Shown: positions 1-11,868, counted from the stretch's first letter. The stretch is DNA of 38,510 bases from Apostichopus californicus (GCA_020650975.1 JAIPMN010038213.1:455-38964); one strand, 5' to 3'. A program made the numbers and translations. The notes: generated by a model not told the origin, from the letters alone.

Positions 1-843
1 GTTAAGCGACATCTGTTTGCAGAGAAAAACCTATAAAAATGTTATGGGAGAGGGGGAATAGTTTTTAGAGAGGTTATCTATTTCTCTTTCCATGTTGACT
101 TTTATTTTGAATATACTGCATCAGTTTCCTCTTGGACAATCTGATACGTCCATTGAAAATAGTCAGAAAATATACAGATAAATATATTTTGGGAAGTTCT
201 ATCAGAAATCAGAAATAGCTGCAAGCGTATTGTTGTCAGCATTTGCGGTATGGCTTCTATGTTTAACTTCTGTGAATATAATGTATTCCTTGGTTGGCTT
301 AGTAATATTGCCTCAACTTGCCTAATCCAGTTCAAACTGGTTTCCGTTCTGTTATGTTATATGGTATATTAACTGAATTTATATTGCCCAAAGTCAGAAG
401 AAGACCGTTCTGAAAAAAACTTTTATAATTTCAATTGAATATTACCAGGACTGTGTGATAATTTTCTCATAAAGACGTTATGGTCTTTGGACCTTTACTT
501 ACAGAGCAGTTAAGGTGCCATCCGAGATTTTCGAGCGGATGTCACGACCACTTCTCACCATCTTTCCTTTGATTGAAACAAACTGATCAGTTAATACATT
601 TCACCAATTTAATATTTTACAACAAAGTTAAACATTATTATCAACTAGTTTTAGCAACATGATAAATTGATCTCTTACAACATTTCTTGAATTGAACATT
701 TCGCCAAATTTTGATCAACTACGCTCGTATTAAAATGTCACCATTTCAACATTTGTGTCGCATAAAGTCCCCCTTCACTCAAATACATGATAGGTAATGC
801 ATTTATAACATCCTATCATGCACGTCTCATTGGTATAAGCTAA
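1..843. other. no gene recognised
   Basis: AT-rich sequence without a convincing coding segment or RNA gene. Short open frames here have no recognisable motif and no splice-site support. Confidence 0.5.
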
Positions 844-1017
844 TGTACATTTGGACGTAACATTAAAATATCTACAAACTTCTCATTTGGAACCCCAAAC
901 CGTCGTCGAGTTTTTGACAATGATAGGGCCAATGAGTTCTTAGCCGCTGGAATTGAGGTTGAGGCTCCCTACAGCGTACCGAACTCTTACGACCTGTCGA
1001 GACTCTTCTTATTGTAA
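844..1017 (+). pseudogene. coding-like orphan fragment ending in TAA
   Basis: An open frame without ATG runs from just after an in-frame TAA at 841 to the TAA at 1015-1017. Its last part (about 892-1014) is clearly richer in G and C than the flanks and reads like real protein: RRRVFDNDRANEFLAAGIEV, then a Pro/Tyr-containing tail ending SYDLSRLFLL. There is no AG acceptor inside the open frame after the upstream stop, so it cannot be a simple terminal exon in this frame. I infer a relic of a coding 3' end, either from a retrocopy, a mobile element or a gene whose upstream exon boundary has decayed. I do not recognise the family. Confidence 0.35.
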
Positions 1018-1465
1018 CATTCTTTTTACGAAAAAACTGTCAAAATTAAAAAAAACAAAAAAACATGCACGGCGCTAAGGCTGAATATTTAAACAAGCTA
1101 TGACCAAGTTAATTACGTAAATTTCATATATACTTAAAACGTTCCTTGTTCTGATGGAGTGAAATCGCTTTATGTTTCTTAAGTACATGAATTGTGAATG
1201 AATTTCGCCTAAATTGTAATAAAATTTATTTTATATTTCCGTTGATACCACCTTACTCCATCACATTCAATACCGGTTTGCATGCTTTTCTTATTTTCCA
1301 TTTTTTTATGATCATTTGTGAGCACAGTAACATTGCTCGTCCTACTGTCGTTACTTTTTAAAATTAAGATCATGTTAAATTTAATTTACCTAAACATATT
1401 AACATTGCTACTTTTTCTCCAAAACATTAGAGCCTATAGGTTCATGTAACTCAAGTATCTTGTCT

Positions 1466-1512
1466 GGGGGAAGGGGGGGGGGGGGGTTGGTGGGATGGGG
1501 AGGGTTCCTGGG
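1466..1512 (+). repeat. G-rich tract with quadruplex potential
   Basis: The plus strand carries a run of five G, then fourteen G, followed by GGG, GGGG, GGG and a final GGG separated by short spacers. That satisfies the simple four-tract quadruplex rule. Confidence 0.7.
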
Positions 1513-1529
1513 ATAGAGGAGGTAACGAT

Positions 1530-1703
1530 TAAAAACATGCAATGGAGTAAGTCTGAATCGCGTCGTACTTCTTCGGGAAGTTTGTTATATAGAAGTAAGA
1601 AAGGTCCAAACAGCTGGTTGTATTTCGTAAAATCGTTGTGCCACCATCGTCCATCTTCAATACTAAGAAGAGATACTCCATAGACCTCAAGTACCGTTGC
1701 CAC
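1530..1703 (-). mobile_element. possible LINE C-terminal remnant
   Basis: On the minus strand an open frame contains FGPFLLLYNKLPEEVRRDSD. This resembles the 'LWN-x-LP-x-EVR' segment found near the C-terminus of many CR1/L2/RTE-type non-LTR retrotransposon ORF2 proteins. The usual 'FK-x-L-K-x-LF' continuation is missing and the frame runs into the poly-G tract, which translates as poly-proline. The assignment rests on this one motif and is weak. Confidence 0.25.
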
Positions 1704-2046
1704 GTTTAATCAGTATATCAACAAATTATGTTGCTGTCGACTATATGTCTACCGTGTGCTCATTGGTATACGGATGTTTACTAATGATAAATCCAAAAAG
1801 TGTAATATAATCTACACTCGTCGTGAAAACTATGACGTTCGCCTGATTTTCAACAATTCTGTTCTGGTGAAATACAATCACTATATACAAGAGTCCAAAA
1901 CTGAAAATGTACCCTGGTACTTAATGTTGTCCGCCCATTCGGTCTTACTTAATGTAACTTTTCATAACGGGACGGTGGAGATATGTCTTTTAGTAGTCTG
2001 TCCACTGTTACAGTTTATCAAAGAAAAATTGGACCAATTGCGATAA

Positions 2047-2363
2047 AATTGTTTTAAGGGCAGACAGTTTATATGACAACAATTATTGACTATGTGCACT
2101 GCACTATCATTTAACGGTATAAGCATACGATTGATTCCTTGAGATGTATAAGATTGTAAGATGAAATATCAAATATAAAATCGAAGAGGATTCTATCTGA
2201 TATAAATTTGAAGATTACCAGAGGATTTAAACAAAAAACTTGCATAATTTTTCGCAAAAGAGGTATACATCTTTGCAAGATCAAAAAATAATTTTTATTT
2301 CCTTTTATAAGTTCCACGTTTCAAAGAGATTACTCACGGTTTAATTGAATCAATTCATCGTAG
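2047..2363 (+). other. upstream flank of the SLC35G-like gene
   Basis: This is AT-rich sequence immediately 5' of the transporter ORF and presumably holds its 5'UTR and promoter. I see no TATA box or other element at a position I could defend. Confidence 0.35.
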
Positions 2364-3620
2364 ATGGAGTTACGATCATTTTCATCGGCAGAGAAAAACG
2401 AGATGTCGGGTGGGTTTGACAATCCTACTCTAGACTTTCAAGCAAATATTACACAAGAAAATGACACCGCAGTATCCTCCCACCATGGATCAATACATGA
2501 TGAATTTAAGTTTCAATCGTCCCCAGGTACAGTTGTTGATGTAAGTCACACAGACAACGAAAGAGCGACCTCAAAACATAATTGCAGTACCTCAGCCAGT
2601 GATCAAGTTATTCATTCAAGATGGCTGTCAAATATTGTTGCCATTGTAATTGAACGACGCGGGCAATTATTTGCATTTTTATCAGCTTTGTTTCTCTCTA
2701 TAACGAGTCTATTCTTAGACCTTGCTTCCAAGACGTTGAGTGCCTTTCAAACCATTGCCCTCGCTATGCCTGTGGTGCTGATCGGCACATCATTGGGAAT
2801 TATAATTACGAAAGCGTCTCGTCCAAAACGGATACTACATTATCTTTGGCTTCTTCTCGGTGGAATCAGTTTGTCTTTGGCTTTAACAACTTTTACTCAA
2901 TCATTTACGTACTTTTACATGGCCGATGCCATGGCGATCTCACACACATCTTTAACCTTTGTTGTTGCTCTTAGTTGGATTATATTGAAAGAACCTCCTC
3001 GACTCTTTGACCCTTTGTTCTCTCTCATAGCCTTTGCAGGAGTCGTTTTCATCGCTAGACCACAAGCACTGTTCGGTCAGCCCCAGCAGGATAATGAAAC
3101 CAATACAGCAAATTATTATATCGGGATTGTTTTAGCGCTTGGGACTGCAGTAGCCTTTGCCATGGTAACTATATGCTTTAGAAAGCAAAATCAACTGGGA
3201 ATAAACAATTTCGTGTCGATTTTTACATGTGCCTTTTGCATGATATTCATTAACACAGTGATTTGTTCAGCTGCAAACCAATGGACGTCACCAGGCATTT
3301 ACGGATGGATGTATGCTTCGGCTGCTGGGCTTTGCTTCTTTTTAGGTCATTTGTGTCTCATTTTGTCTTTGAATCTGGTGACAGCGACGGTGGTTAATAT
3401 CGTTCTCACTTCCCAAGTAGTCTTTGCATTTCTGTGGCAATTTTTGTTTCTCGGTGTCTCACCTTTATGGACATCGTACATTGGAGCGATGCTACTGATA
3501 TTTGCTAATGTTGGGATTAGTCTATTCAAGAATAAATGTACCAAAACTAACATTCCAGATCAACAACTGCGAGAGAAAGAACGAGACAAAACTTCAAATG
3601 AATCCATTGAGATTGGTTAG
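2364..3620 (+). CDS. SLC35G1: SLC35G-type (DMT superfamily) transporter, intronless
   Basis: A complete 418-residue ORF without introns. The first about 95 residues are polar, Ser/Thr-rich and presumably cytosolic. They are followed by about ten hydrophobic helices, near residues 102-119, 128-148, 159-177, 184-208, 216-232, 252-271, 283-301, 313-335, 341-363 and 368-388. The order matches two tandem EamA domains split by a hydrophilic linker at 236-250. Family-like landmarks are the 'MADAMAISHTSLTFVVALSWIILKE' region (residues 186-210; vertebrate members have LADA...WICLKE) and 'GVVFIARPQALFG' after helix 5. The C-tail is charged and cytosolic. Vertebrate SLC35G1 is an ER/plasma-membrane protein linked to calcium-entry control; substrate here is unknown. 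Two starts are possible: Met1 (2364) has T at -3 and G at +4, while Met14 (2403) has G at -3. No introns suggests a retrocopy origin or a tandem-expanded family, but the ORF is intact. Subfamily number is uncertain. Confidence 0.85.
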   Translation: MELRSFSSAEKNEMSGGFDNPTLDFQANITQENDTAVSSHHGSIHDEFKFQSSPGTVVDVSHTDNERATSKHNCSTSASDQVIHSRWLSNIVAIVIERRGQLFAFLSALFLSITSLFLDLASKTLSAFQTIALAMPVVLIGTSLGIIITKASRPKRILHYLWLLLGGISLSLALTTFTQSFTYFYMADAMAISHTSLTFVVALSWIILKEPPRLFDPLFSLIAFAGVVFIARPQALFGQPQQDNETNTANYYIGIVLALGTAVAFAMVTICFRKQNQLGINNFVSIFTCAFCMIFINTVICSAANQWTSPGIYGWMYASAAGLCFFLGHLCLILSLNLVTATVVNIVLTSQVVFAFLWQFLFLGVSPLWTSYIGAMLLIFANVGISLFKNKCTKTNIPDQQLREKERDKTSNESIEIG

Positions 3621-4197
3621 GCTAGCTGGCCCTATCACTTTTAATTGTTATCGAACTAACATTTAACGTTGAAAGAGAGTGAACGAGGAAACACATCGAA
3701 TCATTCAATTAGACTATATTCAGCCTAACCTATTTGTTTTTAATTGATATCGAACTATGAAGTATCAACAATATTTTCCAAAAGACCAAACAAAACGGTG
3801 GAAAAGTATCATCTGGTTGTAGAAACAAGACATTCCCATTTGCATTAGTGAATGTCTTCGTATACAAGTGTTGTCATATCTCATCGAGATATAGATGACT
3901 TGCAACCAATTTATATTTCTAGATATTTGTAAAGAATTATAAGAAAAGTGAAAATACTCTAGACTCTCTGAATTCTTCGGTGTGTATGAAGTGTGTCATT
4001 ATAACGCCCCTCGATTGAGTAGAGTAGAGAGAGTGGAAGTGTATTGTCAAATAATCGGAATAGGGGAAATGTTGCTATAAAGAGAAAGTTTCTCCTTTCT
4101 CGTATAAGTTAAGTTTAAGTTCTCATGATAATATGTTTATCCTAGCATGGTTTGTGTTGGACATTCCCTTATCTAAAGATTGGTCCTATATGTTAAT
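3621..4197 (+). other. probable 3'UTR and flank of the transporter gene
   Basis: AT-rich sequence with no open frame of note. It lies between the stop codon and the first clear AATAAA, and is most simply the 3' untranslated region. Confidence 0.35.
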
Positions 4198-4232
4198 GAA
4201 TAAACCCCTCGAGCTTTTGCTCTTATTTATTC
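4198..4232 (+). promoter_or_regulatory. candidate poly(A) signal inside a stem-loop
   Basis: An AATAAA hexamer at 4199-4204 is the first strong polyadenylation signal after the transporter stop codon, about 580 bp downstream. It lies in an inverted repeat: GAATAAA (4198-4204) can pair with TTTATTC (4226-4232), and inside it GAGC pairs with GCTC around a TTTT loop. A second AATAAA lies at about 4240. Use as a cleavage signal is an inference. Confidence 0.4.
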
Positions 4233-4268
4233 ACAGAGAAATAAATAACACAATAACAGAGTGAAAAG

Positions 4269-4337
4269 TTGCCAAGCCAGTAAATTATTTTGCCAAACCG
4301 GTAATTATTTTACCCAGCCAGTGAACTTTTTGGCCAA
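4269..4337. repeat. degenerate 20-21 bp minisatellite, about 3 copies
   Basis: Three consecutive variants of TTGCCAAGCCAGTAAATTAT, the second with ACCGGTAATTATT and the third with CCCAGCCAGTGAACTTT, followed by a partial TTGGCCAAC. They sit just upstream of the SINE-like head. Confidence 0.6.
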
Positions 4338-4365
4338 CAAATATTCATACTCATATCAGAGTTTA

Positions 4366-4433
4366 GGGAGTGTTAGCTCAGTGGTTAACGCCGGTGCCTT
4401 TCAATCATCAGGTCCCGAGTTTGAGTCACTCCA
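4366..4433 (+). mobile_element. tRNA-derived SINE head
   Basis: An RNA polymerase III A-box (TTAGCTCAGTGG, 4373-4384) is followed about 35 bp later by a B-box-like AGTTTGAGTCA (4419-4429). The ends GGGAGTG (4366-4372) and CACTCC (4427-4432) can form most of an acceptor stem. D-arm and anticodon pairing are poor, so this is more likely a SINE head than a working tRNA gene. Its 3' body is not delimited. Confidence 0.55.
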
Positions 4434-4439
4434 ACATTA

Positions 4440-7400
4440 AAGTATGTCGTCCAGTTACAGAGTTGTTGACAATTGACAATTCATAATCATGGACGTTATC
4501 ATATGAATCTAAGAGACTGACTTCGGTCAGCTTGCGGCTTTGATAAACCAATGATGGCTTCTTCGCGATTTCCTGCTTGCAGGATGATCTAAAATACATA
4601 CATATGCCAAAAAATGAATTACCAAAAGATTGGGTAATATAGTATACTCTAATACATAATATTATAATATGTAAAGTTAGCATTTCTATGATAAGTGAAG
4701 TCGACTAACTAAGGCTATGATATGGAAACCTGGATTAAATAAAAATATTTAGTTTGAATCCGCCCTAGGTTATTTTATTTTCCATACAATAAGAAATAAC
4801 ATAAGCAGAGCTTTGTTGAATGATATTAGTGGAATCGCTAATATAAAATCTGTATAGGTCCTCAAAGTGCATAGCCAGTGCAATACGTACAATAAGTTTG
4901 AAATTAAAATTTACATTGATGTTAAAATTAATATAGGCCTGCTTTCTGATTGTGGAAATCAGCGGTGGTGGTCCATGGGAGCACACGCGGTATGCCTCCA
5001 GTTAAACGCCAGGCCCACTTAATTTTACACATTCTCTTACACAGGCTCTTTAGTGGATAAGCAGTGTGTAAAAAAACTTTAAAAGGGCTCATTTTAATAA
5101 AAAGGTGCCTCTTTTTGTTAATGAAAAGTATCCAGTTCTTTTTCTGTCGTACTAAAAGTGTTATTTCTCCAAAATGGAAAGTACAAGTTTGATAAATTTT
5201 AAAGTGCTCGACGTTTCTAATCGCGAAGTAAATTGAGATACATAATGCCAACATCTCCATAGTTTTTTAAGTTTTGATGTTAATTAGTAGTGTTCTGTCC
5301 CTCAAATGAGAGTCAAATGACCCACAGTCCCTCCAAGTTCCTTACTAGTTTCTACCTTTTTATTCTTCTACGGAAGTTAATGATATCATTCTTCAGTTTT
5401 CAGGGGAAATCTAAGAAAGTATTGAACGGACTGGAAAATTTGGTAACAAATGAGTATGCCCGGACTTAAAAAAAATGAATTGGACAATTCACAAAACAAT
5501 TACCATTTGAGCACAGTAATCCACTCTTGAGACACTTTTATCCTAGGAATCCCATGAATTCAAATTGTATTAACAGTATTTGAGGCATTCAGCAGAAAAA
5601 ACAACTGAGATTTATACGGTACTGCACCTTAACTATAGTATAGCGTAGCTGGTATCAAACAATAAATACGAGTTATGCTGGTTATTTTATTTTCATAATG
5701 CTTTTAATGAGGAAGTCGTGTAACTGACTTGAACCATGCATATGAGATTGATTTGACTTTCTCAAGTAATGCAATGGCATGTTAGTTTGGTTTTAACCTC
5801 TACATGTGGAATTTACACTTAGGTTTGTTTAACTTAAGCTATATGCTACATGAGATGATTGCGAAAAATGAAACGTGTATGAAGTGTTTCGCCTAATTGC
5901 TCCTTTCATGAAAGAAGTGCTTTGTAAGAGAAACTGAGAGCAACATGGCAATACAATACAACACATGCTCCACTACCCTCAAGTTTCTTCCTGATTATTC
6001 AAGCTCAACATGATATCTGAAAGTAAAGTTATGGTCAAACTTTAACAGACCACCTCTAGTATATACGAATAATTTGGAGAGTCAGAACTTCCCGGCGAAC
6101 TTATAGAATATCGTTTTCATGTTAGCAGTTAGGTCAAATACTGGTAACCTACACAGATAAACACCCCACGATAATATCTCTCCAAATGAAACAATCGCTA
6201 TTTTAAATTTCCAGATAACATAACAGTGTCTATGGATTATATATTGATATCAGTTCTGATCTTTACAATATACCGTAATTCGTCGTATACGTTTGGTATG
6301 TGTGAGGGTGTTTTAAGGAAAAATTGACTATTCCGTTTCACTTTGTTGTTCTTGCTCTTTAATTAAGAGATCACATTCTATTCGATCCCCATCATGTCGT
6401 CGTCCAGACATTGTTTTTCACATTCGTATTTTATATTATCTTATAGTTAATACGGTTAATAAGAAAAACGAGAGTATATCTATTCATTGTTATTACATGC
6501 CCTTGTAAAGACTATCACGCTCATTTTGCAAGATATTAGTTTGATCTCAACAGAAATGTCAAGGTTACAAGAATAAAATTTCGAACCCCTGCGATCACCG
6601 GACTTGTCAAGATATGTGTTCTGACTTAATTTTCCCCAGCTTTATCTCTTCAGTAACCTAGTTTTCATGAAATTGTGGGACACTCTCAATAAACGAGTAA
6701 TGTAAAAAGGAATTCCCTATAGGTCCATGCTATCATTTTGACTCGAATGTGATAGAATAGGTTGAAATCAGTTGTTAGCATTTTAAATGAAAAGCTTTTG
6801 ATAACATTATCAGTTTACACTAGTATGAAGTTAAACAACAATTGTTAGGCTTGGTGCTTCTAATCTTATTTATTTTTTATGTATTATAACTTTTTGGAGC
6901 TATATTGCAGAAATAAGAGCTGCTTGTTAAAAAAACATACTGATGTTATTATTGTCATATTGGCATACTGACGTTTAACTATATAATTGACAAACCACAA
7001 TGAATAGTTTCACTATATTCGTCACTTTCAAGGCCCAGTAAAGCATAGAGAGAGATATTCAACTGGTTTATCCTCCCCATCACATGGTAGCTGAGGTGTT
7101 AGCCTGCCATTGTACTTGCAATTTTTCTTATCATGAACGTTTATATTTGAGCAGAAGAGCAAGTGTAGCATTCTGAAACCCAACCCTTCCGTCTACTCAC
7201 TCAAAGTAATATCTATATTTAACAAAATAATTTCTAAAATGGTTTATATAACCTTTAATCATTCTTATTTTTTACACCATCTATACTTTGATTTATGCCT
7301 TGCACATGAAAGTAATGGATAATATCTCAAACAAGCATTACATCATGTCATGTTAGGTCTTATTTCCCCGGACCGTTAACCTTTCAAACGAATATACATT

Positions 7401-8220
7401 ACTGTTGTCGTGGTATGGTACTTGAAATGCGCATGAACAATTAGGTGTTCTTTTTTTATTGATACTAGGTGTTCTTTGTTTTATTGATCTATATCGTACT
7501 GTGGAGTAGCGTTATTTTCAAATGGGTTTTATCAAATCTATCAATTTTCACTTTGAGTTCAGAGTAGAACTATTCCATATCAGAGTTGCAGCGACAGTGC
7601 AATTTACTGGTAAAATGAAAAGAGAAACAGAATTTTGATTTATCATAAGAGATAAAAGAAAGCATTTACAGGAGCAAAGATAATAAGTGCTAGTAAATAA
7701 CTTGCAATGAAGATAAGTATACTTGTAAACTACTTCTAGTAGGATAGAAGCACTTATTTGAACAATGTTTTCAAGCTTTTATAACTAATTAAATAACTAA
7801 TTACAACAATTAAGGACATACACAAGTGACTACGAATGAAATGAAGAAAAATGGTTTCGTTTTTGAAGTAAAATGGTTTCGTTTTTCATAAAGGTTATAT
7901 TGAAACGAATACGTTTGCTTCAATTAATAATACCTTCCCCATAAATATGTCAAAGAATTCCCTGTAAGAATGAGTTGCATTTATGACGGATGTATGGTTA
8001 TCAATGTTGTCCATTAAGAAAAATATCATAATATTATAGAAACTTAAGGTTTACAAAGATAGTGTAATCAAACATATTCGTAATTGTCATTGCTCACTTA
8101 TCACAGGCTTTAATTCATGAATAATCTCTTGTAACCAAATTGGTAAACCATTGAGCTGTCATATCGATTTCACAGTAGCGGGGTGAATATGAACATCTAT
8201 CACCACACAAATACAAAGTT
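4440..8220. other. intergenic, no gene recognised
   Basis: AT-rich sequence. The longest open frame, a minus-strand frame at 4928-5260, has no recognisable domain. Minor local duplications occur: 'aggtgttcttt' repeats near 7443 and 7468, and 'aaaatggtttcgttttt' repeats near 7849 and 7870. No tRNA, promoter or exon could be supported. Confidence 0.5.
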
Positions 8221-8554
8221 ACCTTGTCGAATTACAGCCGATTCACACAGAGATTACAGTAAATACTGTGAATCTTAAAGTTTTGTACCACAGTAAATAC
8301 TGGATCGTGCTTACAAATCTGATAAATCGGTAGCATGTACTATTAGGTTTACAGTATGAACTGAGGATATGTGTAATCCCAATAAATCCCAACAACTGGA
8401 TTTGTTGGAATTACACATATCCTCAGTACTTAATGTAATCCTAATAGCACATGCTACCGATTTATAGCACGATCCAGTTCTTACTTCGGTACAAAACTTT
8501 AAAAATTACAGTAGTAATTGTGTTCTCTGTGTGTATCGGGTGCGAATTAAGGTT
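8221..8554. mobile_element. foldback palindrome (MITE-like)
   Basis: Two arms of roughly 165-170 bp face each other around an 8-base centre (8390-8397). Matching landmarks are CACACAGAG/CTCTGTGTG at the outside, AAAGTTTTGTACC against GGTACAAAACTTT, CTGGATCGTGCT against AGCACGATCCAG, TCGGTAGCATGT against ACATGCTACCGA, and CTGAGGATATGTGTAAT against ATTACACATATCCTCAG at the hairpin tip. The arms differ by substitutions and small indels, so it is not recent. There is no coding capacity. This is most simply a non-autonomous foldback or MITE-type element; I could not identify a target-site duplication with confidence. Confidence 0.75.
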
Positions 8555-11500
8555 CTTCAGAAGTTAATTCCTAATTCAGAAATAAGAATAGTACAGCTTT
8601 ATGTTTCATTTTATGATGAACCATGTGCAATGTGGTAGAATTAGTTTCATTCACCCCATTGTGTAATTACAAAAAAGAACTAACACAAATAAATGGTGTG
8701 TTTTCACTTCGTGACTGCCAGATACATCGGAACAGTCAGCACCCTCGTTAGCTTATGTAATAACGTCCATTGATGTTGCAATACTCATTGATTTTGACTG
8801 TTTAGTACACATTTTAAGATATGATTACGACTGATATCAGTTTTATAATTCTCATTGTCCTTAGTATGAATTGTTGAAGAGCATATTTCACTGGCTACAT
8901 GGATGCAACCTGCAGTTCATCCTGCGCTAGCGCACACCTTCTATACAGAAGCTACTATAACTTTTCATTTGTATACGTGTGACGCGTGATTCAATTGATC
9001 ACTTGAAAGTCTTTTCAACAGCTGAGAACTTATTTCAACAATTTCGGTTTATGCAAAAAGATGTTATTCGAATGCAGTTTTTGCATTAAAATAATCTGCT
9101 CTGTGCGATGAAGACGTCATAGAAATAACCAGTCAGAATTAAGAAGTTTAACTTCAGAAACATTATATCGACGCCACTATTCGCGGTGTGGTCATCGTAC
9201 TCCTTACAGAAATGTTACTCATTGGTATATTTATGATATCAAGGGTCTTCCCAGTCATGGTTATTGCTGGATTGAAACCGGTGGTACCAGATAAGTAAAG
9301 GGGACGAATTTAAAAGGACGTTGTTATACTCTTCTCCAATTTTAATCGTAGTGAAATGCCACTTTTTGTCTAAGAAGTAGCTTCAAATAAGCATGTAAGT
9401 GAATCATAAGTGATTATGATTATCAAAGATTATTATTTTATTTTTTTATGAATTTTATTGATCATTAATTACCTTAGTTAATCATTTGAGCCTCTGGTTA
9501 CTTATTTTCGTCAAATGTTAATCACAAAATTTTGCAAAAATAAAGTGTGCTGAGTTTTGAATTTATGTTACCTTATGTATGAATTTAAATTGGTATAGTT
9601 TGTAATTATCTTTATCTTCTTGAATCTCTGTGAGGTTCAGATCTAAGAGGAGACTCTCGGTTAATTCAGTATGTAGCAAATTACAGATTATAACTCTTGT
9701 TTAATATTGATTTGATTAGAACATGAAACGATCAATTTCGATTTTATTCTTAAATCGCTTAGTAGCCAAGGCCATGTGCTCACTCATGACTGTGTTAGGT
9801 TGTCATGTGTGTCACGTTTCAAGTGAACAAGTTTTGAGAAGAATCATCTAAACATGATGGTCGTTTAGTCACCTGGGACAATGATAGATATGCACCATAT
9901 TCGTAAGTGATAATTACCCCTTTATAAAACTAAAATACTATAATATTGCAGCCGAAAATTAGTAACAATAAGACTATCAAAATAAAAATAGAAAATAAAT
10001 GTTAATATACAATCAAAAGATGGCAAGATGGCAACACAAACAATAGAATACACAATAGAACACACAATAGAATACACAATGTTGTTTACTTACACTTTCT
10101 ATAAGGTCAAGCAAGATTGTAAGTATTCCATTGTAGTGAATTTTCTAATGTTTCTAATTAAAATTTAGAGAGTTGCCATTCTGAGTATATTAATAATTAA
10201 TACGTATTTGAACAAACAAAACAAGAAGAAGAAAAAACAAAGCCAACCCAAAATCGTTAAGAATGGAAATTGCAATTGATAAAACAATGTTGTGGTTTAT
10301 TGATGTAAGAATGTTAACTGCTATTTTTCCACAGTACCCTTCATTTTGTGATCATCTTATGAATTTAACCTAAGGTTAAAGAATGTCTTCATCTAAGTTG
10401 GTAAAGTACCACAGAAATGTATGAGCTTAGTCAAATCGTCAGTTTCTTGTTTAATCTCCCGAAATGTATAACAAGTCAAATGGTGGAACGAAACAGAACC
10501 AATGAAGTCAAGGAAATATATTTTACACAAAGAAATAATAAAAATGATGTAGATAGTAGACAAGTTATATAACAGTGATGTAAAGTAAAAGGTTTGCAGA
10601 CCAAGGAGCCATTGGTGTTATAATTTTTCCGTATCCGATTCAATATACGCAGTAAATCAAAACTTGTTAAATAACATCTTTGCAGAATTCGTCAAATTTA
10701 ACTGAATCATCATTTTGTATTTTTATCTGTAAGTTATGTTGTGGATACTAAGTTAGTTCCATTGAAGAAACGAGAACCACAAATAATAGATTCACTACCT
10801 TCAACAAAAATTAATATCAAATAAAGGCAAACTATAGTTCACTGCTAAAATGTAACAACTTACCAAACCAAAGTTTTATGTTTGCTAAAAGTTGATCAAG
10901 TTATAATGTCAATAACAATTTTAAAAAAATGTTTTTTTTTATTCGGCTTAGAAGAGAGAAAAAGTAACAACGCATTCGTCATATGTAAATCTCTGATGCA
11001 GCAACAACAAGGAAGGTCACTGGCCTTCACTGACGACATCCATTGCAAAATCCTGTCATTAAATCAGAGAGTAAATTTATTACGTTAAAATGAGCACATT
11101 TATTCATTTCTGTCATCGGACTATGAGTTTTATGTACTCACTATATAAAGTCCTTCACTCAAAATGAAAAATAAAATGCATAAAAATAAAACGGGTGTGT
11201 GTAGCACAAATCATCATATATTGGACCAAACTGTCACACATTCCTTGCTCATCAGGAGTAGCCAAAGTGTTGTAACCGCAACGCTAATTGAGGGTTATCA
11301 AATTATTGATATGTGTCAGCATCGCTATTTGTATGGTATACACAAAAGGATGATTGAAATGAGTAATTAAATTCCAGTATTAATATCATCATACAAAATA
11401 ATGTAGCCTTATTTGATATCTTTTCCAAAAATCCTTGTTCTTCTTTTAAAATATACAATGCAGCCCTTGTTAGAAATGAACATGTGGCTAAATTTATTGT

Positions 11501-11847
11501 TATTGAACTTGTAAATAAAGTGAAGATCCAGTCAATCATTGCAGAGGCAAACTGCAGTGACTGATAATTGGTGAGTCACGATTGAACATTTTGCTCCTTT
11601 TTGACGTGAGTGGAAACCCTGACAATATTTCGTGTCTTGGTCAGTTGGACACAAAATTACAACAAAAGATAACATAAAGCTTTTTTAAATAATGTGATAA
11701 GAAGAAATTGTGTTACATCAATAAAAAGGATAAATTCAGTATGAATCCAAGTTAACAATTATTGTGTGTACTTTAATCTCGACTTTTGTAATTAGAAAAT
11801 AAGTAGGTCAATATTATGCTCAGCATTAATGCAAAGTCAATTCTTAC
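8555..11847. other. intergenic or 3' part of the minus-strand gene; microsatellite
   Basis: No exon with a supported acceptor and donor was found here. A short microsatellite of ACACAATAGAAT-type units lies at about 10034-10080. If the minus-strand coiled-coil gene ends left of 11848, its terminal exon and poly(A) site should be in this stretch. One candidate donor at about 10856-10861 (GTAAGTTG on the minus strand) follows a 21-nt segment with an in-frame TAA and is not convincing. Confidence 0.4.
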
Positions 11848-11868
11848 CTTCTGTTGTGGATCTTCCAC
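11848..11868 (-). CDS. 21-bp micro-exon (one heptad)
   Basis: Donor GTAAGAATT; acceptor ...TTTCCCTGACAG. The peptide is VEDPQQK. The flanks match those of the 42-bp exon at 12554, so the two probably derive from one duplicated exon unit. A proline suggests the helix is interrupted or ends here. Confidence 0.48.

Noticed and set aside
1756..2046. Plus-strand open frame of 96 codons upstream of the transporter
   Set aside because: No motif recognised, and the composition is that of translated AT-rich DNA. It is not joined to the transporter by visible splice sites.
4366..4433. Functional tRNA gene
   Set aside because: The A and B boxes are good and the acceptor stem partly pairs, but the D and anticodon arms do not fold well. 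A SINE head is more likely.
4928..5260. Minus-strand open frame of 110 codons
   Set aside because: No recognisable domain, no splice sites and no codon bias that stands out. It was not listed as a gene.
10856..10882. 21-nt minus-strand segment between an AG and a strong GTAAGTTG donor
   Set aside because: Read in phase 0 it contains TAA as its third codon. It could be a terminal exon only if the donor is unused, for which there is no evidence.
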